Shown here: positions 1 to 6,755 of the stretch, piece after piece
Layout: each line of letters begins with the position of its first letter
How positions within the stretch are numbered: position 1 is the stretch's first letter
Assembly (NCBI RefSeq): GCF_009604385.1
Contig: NZ_WEGJ01000008.1
Span: 124,001 to 188,000, forward strand
Length of the DNA stretch: 64,000 nucleotides
DNA from: Streptomyces smaragdinus
GTDB lineage: Bacteria; Actinomycetota; Actinomycetes; Streptomycetales; Streptomycetaceae
Direction of reading: 5' to 3'
The notes under the pieces: model-generated
What the model was told of the DNA's origin: nothing
The model's database searches: none
What the model saw: only the letters and a program-made list of their open reading frames with translations
Position numbers and translations under genes: made by a program

Positions 1-452
1 GCGTGGCGATCGCCCTCAGCCAGGGCGGCGGGGACAAGACCCCCGACAACAAGCAGAGCACCTCCCCGAGTGTGTCCCAGTCCCCCTCGGAGGAGGAGAC
101 GCAGCCGGAGGAGTCCGCGGAGCCGACCGACCCCGCGACGGAGCCGGACGACGGCTGGGACTCCGCCCCGCCGCCCACCGAGACGCAGCAGCCGACCGAG
201 ACGCCGACGGAGGAGCCGACGGACAGCCCGCCGCCGACCACGGATGGCGGCACGACGACGGACGGCGGCCAGACCAACGGCGGCACCACGACGGACGGCG
301 GGACGACCGACGGCGGCACCACGACAGACGGCGGGACGGTCGACGGCGGCGCGGCGGATGGCGGGACGGTCGACGGCGGCGCGGCGGACGGCGGCACCAA
401 CGCGGGTACGGTCGCCGGCGGCGCGGACGTGGGGACCACCACCGGCCAGTAG
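1..452 (+). CDS. C-terminal tail of a membrane protein (probable Ser/Thr protein kinase), 5' end outside window
   Basis: The reading frame is open from the window edge, so the real start lies upstream. The first residues (VAIALSQGGGD) look like the end of a transmembrane helix. What follows is an acidic Ser/Thr/Pro-rich stretch and then a low-complexity Thr-Asp-Gly-Gly tail ending at the TAG at 450-452. This layout (membrane anchor plus disordered extracytoplasmic tail) is typical of Streptomyces PknB-like kinases, and as I recall such kinases lie near the bkd operon in S. coelicolor. No catalytic domain is visible here, so the kinase assignment is inference from context. A cell-wall or secreted protein with the same tail would look alike. 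Confidence 0.55.
   Translation, partial: VAIALSQGGGDKTPDNKQSTSPSVSQSPSEEETQPEESAEPTDPATEPDDGWDSAPPPTETQQPTETPTEEPTDSPPPTTDGGTTTDGGQTNGGTTTDGGTTDGGTTTDGGTVDGGAADGGTVDGGAADGGTNAGTVAGGADVGTTTGQ
240..420 (+). repeat. In-frame low-complexity repeats encoding Thr-Asp-Gly-Gly units
   Basis: Units of about 12-18 bases (variants of ACGACGGACGGCGGC) recur imperfectly and code for TTDGG, TDGG and VDGGAADGG blocks. Two adjacent copies of a block encoding GTVDGGAADG are nearly identical. Such repeats can gain or lose units by slippage, so tail length probably varies between strains. Confidence 0.75.
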
Positions 453-472
453 GACGGAGGCGGGCCGGGGGG

Positions 473-1177
473 TCACGTCTTCCCGGTGCCGCTCTCGCCC
501 GAGAACGCGCCGGAGCCCCCGGCGCGCTCCCCCTGCTTGCGGGCGACGTACGCCGCCGCCTGCGAGCGCCGCTCCATACCGAGCTTCGACAGCAGAGAAG
601 ACACATAGTTCTTGATGGTCTTCTCGGCGAGATGCAACTCCTCGCCGATCGCCCGGTTCGTCATGCCCTCACCGATCAGGTCCAGGATCTTCCGCTCCTG
701 GTCGGTGAGCGACGCCATGCGCTCGTCGCCCTTGTCCTTGGTCCCGTCGCGCAGCCGCTCCAGCACCTGCGCCGTGGCCACCGGGTCCAGCAGCGACTTC
801 CCGGCCGCCACGTCCCGTACGGCCGTCAGCAGCTCGTTCCCCCGGATGGCCTTCAGCACATAGCCCGACGCCCCCGCCATGATCGCGTCGAAGAGCGCCT
901 CGTCGTCCGTGAAGGACGTGAGCATGAGGCATTTGATCCCCTGGTCCTGCGAGCGGATCTCCCGGCACACCTCGACCCCGCTGCCGTCCGGCAGCCGGAC
1001 GTCCAGCACGGCCACGTCGGGGCGCACCGCCGGGATCCGCACCAGGGCGTCCGCGGCGGTGCCCGCCTCGCCCACCACCTCGATGTCCGCTTCGGCGGAG
1101 AGCATCTCGTGCACCCCACGACGTACTACTTCGTGGTCATCGAGAAGGAAAACGGTAATTTTGTCTTCTTTGTCCAC
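473..1177 (-). CDS. NarL/LuxR-family two-component response regulator
   Basis: Receiver domain plus HTH DNA-binding domain, 234 aa from the GTG at 1177. The receiver (residues 7-120) has the acidic pair D13/D14, phospho-acceptor D59 in AVLDVRLPDG, the switch Thr in LTSFTD and K109 in GYVLKA. The LuxR-type HTH (about 160-215) has TNRAIGEELHLAEKTIKNYVSSLLSKLG. An in-frame extension to 1336 would add 53 residues that do not look like protein and would run through a palindrome, so the GTG start was chosen. No kinase gene adjoins it, so it is an orphan regulator here. A DevS-like GAF histidine kinase lies 58 kb away at 59150. Its closeness to bkd does not prove that it controls bkd. Confidence 0.9.
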   Translation of the reverse strand: MDKEDKITVFLLDDHEVVRRGVHEMLSAEADIEVVGEAGTAADALVRIPAVRPDVAVLDVRLPDGSGVEVCREIRSQDQGIKCLMLTSFTDDEALFDAIMAGASGYVLKAIRGNELLTAVRDVAAGKSLLDPVATAQVLERLRDGTKDKGDERMASLTDQERKILDLIGEGMTNRAIGEELHLAEKTIKNYVSSLLSKLGMERRSQAAAYVARKQGERAGGSGAFSGESGTGKT

Positions 1178-1289
1178 CTGGTCAGTCTCACATATTGGGT
1201 CTTCCCGCGCCGACGCGGTCCGGGTTACGGTGCCCCTGTCCCGGCACCCTGCGGGCCCGTGACCAGTGGTTGCGTCGCCGAATCCGCGG

Positions 1290-1311
1290 TTTACTTGGAA
1301 ATCCAAGTAAA
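1290..1311. promoter_or_regulatory. Perfect 10+2+10 palindrome, candidate operator
   Basis: Arms TTTACTTGGA (1290-1299) and TCCAAGTAAA (1302-1311) are exact reverse complements around an AA centre. Weaker pairing extends outward into GCGG/CCGC. The site is strikingly AT-rich for this genome and lies between the divergent response regulator (starts 1177) and bkdA (starts 1524). The size and symmetry fit a homodimeric HTH repressor. I cannot name the regulator. Confidence 0.7.
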
Positions 1312-1390
1312 ACCGCAGGTCACAGGCGGTTCGCATGCTCGCCTTCCACTGGGTAGCGTGGCTCGTGAGGCTGTCGCCGGGCGCCTGTCA

Positions 1391-1472
1391 CACCCGGTTT
1401 TCCCTCGGGCGCACCCACCCCGTGCGCCCCCCGAGGATCCGGGTGAGCCGCCTCCCGGCCGCCGGCCGGGAG
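1391..1472 (+). promoter_or_regulatory. Two consecutive hairpins in the bkdA leader
   Basis: The first hairpin pairs CACCCGG (1391-1397) with CCGGGTG (1439-1445), and inside it CCTCGGGCGCAC with a bulged GTGCG...CGAGG. The second pairs CTCCCGGCC (1452-1460) with GGCCGGGAG (1464-1472) around GCC. Both lie upstream of the bkdA ribosome-binding site AGGAG at 1513-1517. They could act in attenuation or mRNA stability, or simply terminate read-through. No U-tract follows. Confidence 0.45.
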
Positions 1473-1523
1473 ACCCCAGGCCACCGGTGACCCCGGGGGC
1501 CGGAGATACGTCAGGAGCAGATC

Positions 1524-2678
1524 GTGACCGTGGAGAGCACCGCCGCGCGCAAACCGGCGCGCCGCAGCGGCGGGAAGCGCACGAGCGCAGCGGCCCGCAA
1601 GGCCGGCCAGGAGCCCGAACTCGTCCAGCTGCTGACCCCGGAGGGCAAGCGCGTCGAGCACCCGGGGTACTCGGTGGACCTGAGCCCCGAGGAGCTGCGC
1701 GGCCTGTACCGCGACATGGTGCTGACCCGGCGCTTCGACGCCGAGGCCGTCACCCTGCAGCGCCAGGGCGAGCTGGGTCTGTGGCCGTCGCTGCTCGGCC
1801 AGGAGGCCGCCCAGATCGGCTCGGGCCGCGCCCTGCGGCCGGACGACTACGCCTTCCCGACGTACCGCGAGCACGGCGTCGCCTGGACCCGCGACGTACC
1901 GCCGGAGACCCTGCTGGGCATGTTCCGCGGCGTGAACCACGGCGGCTGGGACCCGACGGCCAACAACTTCCACCTGTACACGATCGTCATCGGCTCGCAG
2001 GCGCTGCACGCCACGGGCTACGCGATGGGCGTGGCCAAGGACGGGGCGGACGCCGCGGTCATCGCGTACTTCGGCGACGGCGCCTCCAGCCAGGGCGACG
2101 TGAACGAGGCGTTCACCTTTGCGGCCGTGTACAACGCGCCGGTGGTGTTCTTCTGCCAGAACAACCAGTGGGCGATCTCCGAGCGCACCGAGAAGCAGTC
2201 CCGGGTGCCGATCTACCAGCGCGCGGCCGGCTTCGGCTTCCCGGGTGTCCGGGTCGACGGCAACGACGTCCTCGCGGTGCTGGCCGTGACCCGGGCCGCG
2301 CTGGAGCACGCCCGCTCCGGCCAGGGCCCGATGCTGGTCGAGGCGTTCACGTACCGGATGGGCGCGCACACCACCTCCGACGACCCGACGCGCTACCGCA
2401 GCGACGACGAGCGCAAGTCGTGGGAGACGAAGGACCCGATCCTGCGGCTGCGCACGTATCTGGAGAACGAGGGCCTGGCGGACGCCGCCTTCTTCGCGGA
2501 GCTGGACGCCGAGTCCGAGGCCACGGGCCGCCGGGTGCGTGAGTCGATCCGCACCATGCCGGACCCGTCCCCGATGTCCATGTTCGAGAACATCTACGCC
2601 GACGGTCACGCACTCGTGGACGAAGAGCGCGCACAGTACGCCGCCTACCAGGCGAGCTTCGCCGAGGAGGGCAACTGA
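1524..2678 (+). CDS. bkdA: Branched-chain 2-oxoacid dehydrogenase E1 component, alpha subunit
   Basis: This is the thiamine-pyrophosphate-dependent decarboxylase subunit, 384 aa, that acts on 2-oxo acids from Val, Leu and Ile and feeds branched acyl-CoA starters to fatty acid and polyketide synthesis. The TPP motif runs from GDG (184-186) to NN (213-214), and the conserved FPTYREHG and GAHTTSDDPTRYR segments are present. The start is GTG with AGGAG 7 bases upstream. The first 25 residues are Arg/Lys/Ala-rich and outside the family fold. E1 beta starts 2 bases after the stop and E2 follows, so a three-gene complex operon is clear. A pyruvate dehydrogenase E1 alpha would look similar; the split alpha/beta architecture favours a Bkd complex. 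Confidence 0.93.
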   Translation: MTVESTAARKPARRSGGKRTSAAARKAGQEPELVQLLTPEGKRVEHPGYSVDLSPEELRGLYRDMVLTRRFDAEAVTLQRQGELGLWPSLLGQEAAQIGSGRALRPDDYAFPTYREHGVAWTRDVPPETLLGMFRGVNHGGWDPTANNFHLYTIVIGSQALHATGYAMGVAKDGADAAVIAYFGDGASSQGDVNEAFTFAAVYNAPVVFFCQNNQWAISERTEKQSRVPIYQRAAGFGFPGVRVDGNDVLAVLAVTRAALEHARSGQGPMLVEAFTYRMGAHTTSDDPTRYRSDDERKSWETKDPILRLRTYLENEGLADAAFFAELDAESEATGRRVRESIRTMPDPSPMSMFENIYADGHALVDEERAQYAAYQASFAEEGN

Positions 2679-2680
2679 TC

Positions 2681-3661
2681 ATGGCGATCGAGAAGATGGC
2701 TCTGGGCAAGGCGATCAACGCCTCCCTGCGCAAGGCCATGGAGGACGACGCGAAGGTCCTCGTCATGGGCGAGGACGTCGGCAAGCTCGGCGGCGTGTTC
2801 CGCATCACGGACGGGCTGGAGAAGGACTTCGGCGAGGACCGGGTCATCGACACCCCGCTGGCCGAGTCCGGCATCGTCGGTACGGCCATCGGGCTGGCGC
2901 TGCGCGGCTACCGGCCCGTGGTGGAGATCCAGTTCGACGGCTTCGTCTTCCCCGCGTACGACCAGATCGTCACCCAGCTGGCCAAGATGCACGCCCGCGG
3001 CCTCGGCACGGTCAAGCTGCCCGTCGTCATCCGGATCCCCTACGGCGGCGGCATCGGCGCGGTCGAGCACCACAGCGAGTCCCCCGAGTCGCTGTTCGCG
3101 CACGTCGCGGGCCTCAAGTGCGTCTCCCCGGCGAACGCCGCGGACGCCTACTGGATGATGCAGCAGGCGATCGCCTCCGACGACCCGGTGATCTTCTTCG
3201 AGCCCAAGCGGCGCTACTGGGACAAGGGCGACGTCGACACCGCCGCCATCCCCGGCCCGCTGCACACCGCGCGCACGGTGCGCGAGGGCACGGACCTGAC
3301 GCTCGTCGCGTACGGGCCGATGGTCAAGACGTGTCTGGAGGTCGCCGCGGCGGCGGCCGAGGAGGGCAAGAGCCTGGAGGTCCTGGACCTGCGCTCGGTC
3401 TCCCCGGTCGACTTCGATGGCATCCAGGCGTCGGTGGAGAAGACCCGCCGGCTGGTCGTGGTGCACGAGGCGCCGGTGTTCTTCGGCTCGGGCGCGGAGA
3501 TCGCGGCGCGGATCACGGAGCGGTGCTTCTACCATCTGGAGGCGCCGGTACTGCGGGTGGGCGCCTTCCACGCGCCGTATCCGCCGGCCCGGGTGGAGGA
3601 GGAGTACCTCCCCAACCTGGACCGGGTGCTCGACGCCGTCGACCGCGCGCTCGCGTACTGA
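2681..3661 (+). CDS. bkdB: Branched-chain 2-oxoacid dehydrogenase E1 component, beta subunit
   Basis: A 326-aa transketolase-like subunit that completes the alpha2beta2 E1 enzyme. Typical segments are VLVMGEDVGKLGGVFRIT near the N-terminus, the LAESGIVGTAIGLALRG active-site region, and the C-terminal domain with VVVHEAPVFFGSGAEIAA. The ATG lies 2 bases after the bkdA stop, and its ribosome-binding site (GAGGAGGG) is inside the bkdA 3' end, so the two subunits are probably translationally coupled for equal dosage. Length is normal for the family. Confidence 0.94.
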   Translation: MAIEKMALGKAINASLRKAMEDDAKVLVMGEDVGKLGGVFRITDGLEKDFGEDRVIDTPLAESGIVGTAIGLALRGYRPVVEIQFDGFVFPAYDQIVTQLAKMHARGLGTVKLPVVIRIPYGGGIGAVEHHSESPESLFAHVAGLKCVSPANAADAYWMMQQAIASDDPVIFFEPKRRYWDKGDVDTAAIPGPLHTARTVREGTDLTLVAYGPMVKTCLEVAAAAAEEGKSLEVLDLRSVSPVDFDGIQASVEKTRRLVVVHEAPVFFGSGAEIAARITERCFYHLEAPVLRVGAFHAPYPPARVEEEYLPNLDRVLDAVDRALAY

Positions 3662-3680
3662 GAAAGGGAGCACCGGAGCA

Positions 3681-5042
3681 ATGACGCGCTTCCGCGAATT
3701 CAAGATGCCCGACGTGGGCGAGGGCCTGACCGAGGCCGAGATCCTCACCTGGTACGTCAAGCCGGGCGACGCGGTGCACGACGGCATGGTCGTGTGCGAG
3801 GTCGAGACGGCGAAGGCGGCCGTGGAGCTGCCGATCCCGTTCGACGGGGTGGTGCACGAGCTGCACTTTGAGGCGGGCTCCACCGTCGACGTCGGTACGG
3901 CGATCATCGCGGTGGACACCGATCCGGGCGGTGGGGACGCCGCCCCGGCTCCGGTGGCCGCCGAGGAGCCCGCCGCCGCCGAGCAGGCGCCCAAGAGGGA
4001 GCCCGTGCTCGTCGGCTACGGGGTCAGCGAGAGCTCGACGAAGCGCCGCGCCCGCAAGACCGTCCCGGAGCCGGCTACCGCCGCGCTCCAGACGGAGCTG
4101 AACGGCAGCGCCGCCCCCGCACCCGCGCCCCCCGCGCCGGTGCCGGGCGTCGACCGCCCGCTGGCCAAGCCGCCGGTGCGCAAGCTGGCCAAGGACCTCG
4201 GCGTGGACCTCACCGCGGTCGTGCCGACCGGGGCGGGCGGCATCGTCACCCGCGAGGACGTGCACGCCGCCGTCGCCGTCCCGCCGGCGCCCGAGCCCGT
4301 GGTGGCGGAGCCGGCGGTCGCCGTCCCGGTGGCGGCCGACGCCCGGGAGACCCGTATCCCCGTCAAGGGCGTCCGCAAGGTCACCGCGCAGGCCATGGTC
4401 GCCAGCGCCTTCACCGCCCCGCATGTCACGGAGTTCGTCACCGTCGACGTGACGCGGACGATGAAGCTGGTCGAGGAGCTGAAGGCCGACAAGGACATGG
4501 CGGGCCTGCGGGTCAACCCGCTGCTGCTCGTCGCGAAGGCCCTCCTCATCGCCATCCGGCGGCACCCGGACGTCAACGCGTCCTGGGACGAGGAGAACCA
4601 GGAGATCGTGCTCAAGCACTACGTGAACCTGGGCATCGCCGCCGCCACCCCGCGCGGTCTGATCGTCCCGAACATCAAGGACGCCCACGCCCAGACCCTC
4701 CCGGAGCTGGCCGCGTCCCTGGGGCAGCTGGTGTCCACCGCCCGCGAGGGGAAGACCACCCCGGCGGACATGTCCGGCGGCACGGTGACCATCACCAACG
4801 TCGGCGTCTTCGGCGTCGACACCGGTACGCCCATCCTCAACCCCGGCGAGTCGGCGATCCTCGCGTTCGGCGCCGTCAAGCTGCAGCCGTGGGTGCACAA
4901 GGGGAAGGTCAAGCCGCGTCAGGTCACCACCCTCGCCCTGTCGTTCGACCACCGGCTGGTGGACGGCGAGCTGGGCTCGCGGGTGCTGGCGGACGTGGCC
5001 GCGGTGCTGGAGAACCCGAAGAAGCTCATCACCTGGGGCTGA
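3681..5042 (+). CDS. bkdC: Branched-chain 2-oxoacid dehydrogenase E2, dihydrolipoamide acyltransferase
   Basis: The 453-aa core of the Bkd complex. It has one N-terminal lipoyl domain (residues 1-80, lipoylated K45 in VETAKAAVE), an Ala/Pro-rich linker, a peripheral-subunit-binding domain (about 154-192, RKLAKDLGVDL...GGIVTREDV) and a catalytic CAT domain ending in H424-R-L-V-D428-G, the acyltransferase motif. The longer in-frame start at 3417 lies inside bkdB and is rejected; ATG at 3681 has AAAGGGAG upstream. No E3 (lipoamide dehydrogenase) gene is present nearby, so the complex must borrow a shared one, as is usual in this group. Confidence 0.95.
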   Translation: MTRFREFKMPDVGEGLTEAEILTWYVKPGDAVHDGMVVCEVETAKAAVELPIPFDGVVHELHFEAGSTVDVGTAIIAVDTDPGGGDAAPAPVAAEEPAAAEQAPKREPVLVGYGVSESSTKRRARKTVPEPATAALQTELNGSAAPAPAPPAPVPGVDRPLAKPPVRKLAKDLGVDLTAVVPTGAGGIVTREDVHAAVAVPPAPEPVVAEPAVAVPVAADARETRIPVKGVRKVTAQAMVASAFTAPHVTEFVTVDVTRTMKLVEELKADKDMAGLRVNPLLLVAKALLIAIRRHPDVNASWDEENQEIVLKHYVNLGIAAATPRGLIVPNIKDAHAQTLPELAASLGQLVSTAREGKTTPADMSGGTVTITNVGVFGVDTGTPILNPGESAILAFGAVKLQPWVHKGKVKPRQVTTLALSFDHRLVDGELGSRVLADVAAVLENPKKLITWG

Positions 5043-5058
5043 TTCCGCGTACGAAGAC

Positions 5059-5093
5059 GAAGGGCCGGGCGCATCCAAGGCGCCCGGCCCTTC
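5059..5093 (+). terminator. Rho-independent-type hairpin after bkdC
   Basis: A 14-bp perfect stem (GAAGGGCCGGGCGC with its complement) and a 7-base loop, 17 bases after the bkdC stop and just before the convergent L,D-transpeptidase stop. There is no long U-tract, as is common in Streptomyces. It probably serves both directions. Confidence 0.85.
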
Positions 5094-5101
5094 GCCGTGT
5101 C

Positions 5102-5932
5102 TCAGAACGCCGGAGTCACCGGAGTGTCCGGAGTGACCGACGGCTCGATGTCGAACGAGCCGAAGTACTCCGAGACGAGCCGGTCCTCCTCGCTCATCGG
5201 TGCTGCCGCCGCCCGGACGGTGGTGGGCTTCTTGCCGTAGATGTACAGGTGGTCGCCCTCCTCCAGGAGGTTCCACAGCTTCTCCGCGTCCGCCACCCGC
5301 AGGTTCACGCAGCCGCCGGAGCCGGAGGTGAAGAGGTCGTGGTAGGTGCCGTGCAGCGCCTGTCCGCCGTTGAAGAACTGCGAGTACGGCATCGGGGCGT
5401 TGTCGTAGATGGTGGAGAAGTGGTCCTTGTGGCGCCAGTAGATCTCCTGCCAGCCGGTCCGCGTCTCGAACCCGGGCAGCCCGGTCCGCACCGGGACCGG
5501 CGCGAAGAGCAGCTTCCCCGTCTTGCCGGCCTGCACCCACAGCACCTGCCGGGTGAGGTCGATACACGTCACCCGGTAGCTCCTGACCGGGCACTTCTTG
5601 CGTGCGTTGGGGTCCTTGCGCACGTCGTCGACGAGCGCCATCCGGTACGTGACGAGGTCCGCCTTGCCGGTCTGCTTCAGCTTCAGCTGCTTCTGCAGCG
5701 CCGCCACCGCCTCGCAGTCGGCGACGGAGGCCCGGCCGTCCTCGGGCAGCCCGAGCCGCTTTTCCAGCTGCCACTGGTACGGGCCGGTCTGGGGCGTACA
5801 GGCCGCCGGCGCGGCTGCCTGTACGGCGGGGACCGGACCGAGTGCCAGGCCGGCGGCCGTTAACGCCGCGGCGGCGAGCAGCCGCCCGCGCCGTGGCCGG
5901 CCGCGGCGGGCGGGAACCGGCAGGGTGGTCAT
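5102..5932 (-). CDS. Exported L,D-transpeptidase (YkuD domain) with a TTA codon
   Basis: A 276-aa secreted peptidoglycan enzyme predicted to form 3-3 crosslinks or attach partners to meso-/LL-DAP stems. The N-terminus ([16 protein letters not shown], then LLAAAALTAAGLALG and ALGPVPAVQAAA) is a twin-Arg-poor but classic Sec-type signal peptide with an AxA cleavage site. The YkuD domain (about 110-240) contains the HGT...SGSGGCVNL signature with the catalytic Cys. ATG at 5932 has GGAG upstream; the longer frame to 6034 has none. Codon 24 is TTA (bases 5861-5863), so translation should depend on the bldA tRNA and peak late in development. Transcription is convergent with bkdC. Confidence 0.9.
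   Translation of the reverse strand: MTTLPVPARRGRPRRGRLLAAAALTAAGLALGPVPAVQAAAPAACTPQTGPYQWQLEKRLGLPEDGRASVADCEAVAALQKQLKLKQTGKADLVTYRMALVDDVRKDPNARKKCPVRSYRVTCIDLTRQVLWVQAGKTGKLLFAPVPVRTGLPGFETRTGWQEIYWRHKDHFSTIYDNAPMPYSQFFNGGQALHGTYHDLFTSGSGGCVNLRVADAEKLWNLLEEGDHLYIYGKKPTTVRAAAAPMSEEDRLVSEYFGSFDIEPSVTPDTPVTPAF
5861..5863 (-). other. TTA leucine codon (bldA-dependent) in L,D-transpeptidase
   Basis: Read on the minus strand, codon 24 of the gene starting at 5932 is TTA, within the signal peptide run GCC GCC GCG GCG TTA ACG. In Streptomyces only the bldA tRNA reads TTA efficiently. Confidence 0.9.
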
Positions 5933-6054
5933 CGATCGACTCCGTTCGACGGGGGGTTTGTAATAAATCGTGAGGATATGCCCCTGCGGCCCGGGAGCCG
6001 AGCACGCGGGGCCGTCCGGCGGGTGCGGGTCCACATCGCGGACCGTCCCACCGC

Positions 6055-6083
6055 TGTATCCCTGTTGTATCTATGCTGTGCTC
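6055..6083 (+). promoter_or_regulatory. Promoter/operator region of the gntR gene with direct repeats
   Basis: TGTATC occurs at 6055-6060 and again at 6066-6071, 11 bases apart, which is one helical turn. A TATGCT hexamer at 6072-6077 could be a -10 box and would place the transcript start at or next to the ATG at 6084. No ribosome-binding site precedes that ATG, so a leaderless, autoregulated mRNA is likely (inference). Confidence 0.45.
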
Positions 6084-6755
6084 ATGCCCCCCACCGCTGC
6101 CCCCGTCGCCGCCCCCGTCAAGCCCCCGCCCGCCGCCGAGCGGGTCTACGTCCACGTCAAGGAGGCGGTCCTGGACCGCCGTTACGAGGGCGGGATGCTG
6201 CTCACCGAGGGCGAGCTGGCCGAGGCCGTCGGGGTGTCGCGGACACCCGTGCGCGAGGCGCTGCTGCGGCTCGAGGCGGAGGGGCTGATCAAGCTCTACC
6301 CGAAGAAGGGCGCCCTGGTGCTGCCGGTGTCCGCGCAGGAGATCGCGGACGTCGTCGAGACGCGGATGCTGGTGGAGGAGCACGCCGTACGCAAGGCGGT
6401 GCCGGCCCCGGCCGGGCTGCTCGCGCGGCTGACGGAGCTGCTGGAGTCGCTGAAGGCGAACGTCGCCTCCGGCGATCTGCGCGAGGCGGCGCGGCTGGAC
6501 CGCTGCTTCCACGCGGAGATCGTGCGCAGCTCCGGCAACGAGATCCTGGTCCGGCTCTACGACCAGCTCCGCGACCGCCAGCTGCGGATGGGCGTCGAGA
6601 TCCTGCGCGCCCACCCCGGCCGGCTGCGGCGCAACATCGAGGAGCACACGGAGATCCTCGAGGCGCTGCGCGCGGGCGACGCGGACGCGGCGGTGGCGGC
6701 CGTACACGGGCATGTCGGGTCGGTGGCGGAACTCCTGCGCGGAGAACGTCGGTGA
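6084..6755 (+). CDS. GntR-family transcriptional regulator (FCD/FadR subfamily)
   Basis: A 223-aa one-component regulator. The winged HTH (residues about 20-85) reads LTEGELAEAVGVSRTPVREALLRLEAEGLI, the usual GntR pattern. The C-terminal all-alpha FCD ligand domain (about 95-215) has the ETRMLVEE and FH...HTEILEALRAGD features that typically bind a metal plus a carboxylate ligand. The first 18 residues are a Pro/Ala tail. ATG at 6084 was chosen because the upstream frame translates promoter sequence. The stop overlaps the start of the MFS transporter by 4 bases, so the transporter is the obvious regulatory target and its substrate probably the ligand. Confidence 0.92.
   Translation: MPPTAAPVAAPVKPPPAAERVYVHVKEAVLDRRYEGGMLLTEGELAEAVGVSRTPVREALLRLEAEGLIKLYPKKGALVLPVSAQEIADVVETRMLVEEHAVRKAVPAPAGLLARLTELLESLKANVASGDLREAARLDRCFHAEIVRSSGNEILVRLYDQLRDRQLRMGVEILRAHPGRLRRNIEEHTEILEALRAGDADAAVAAVHGHVGSVAELLRGERR

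Larger units (their letters stand above)
1178..1523. other. 346-base intergenic region between response regulator and bkdA
   Basis: This region holds divergent control signals: the palindrome at 1290-1311 and the two hairpins at 1391-1472. I see no convincing small gene. The open frames crossing it on both strands are extensions of neighbouring genes or shadows. No clear -35/-10 pair could be assigned by eye. Confidence 0.6.

Noticed and set aside
240..420. Repeat block considered as a CRISPR-like or minisatellite array
   Set aside because: The units are imperfect, lack spacers and stay in frame as a Thr-Asp-Gly-Gly tail; they are coding low-complexity repeats.
1178..1336. N-terminal extension of the response regulator to 1336
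   Set aside because: The added residues do not resemble a receiver-domain N-terminus, and they run through the palindrome at 1290-1311; the GTG at 1177 directly precedes the domain.
3513..6713. 1066-codon open frame on the minus strand across bkdC, L,D-transpeptidase and gntR
   Set aside because: It crosses three well-supported genes and has low-complexity composition with no motif.
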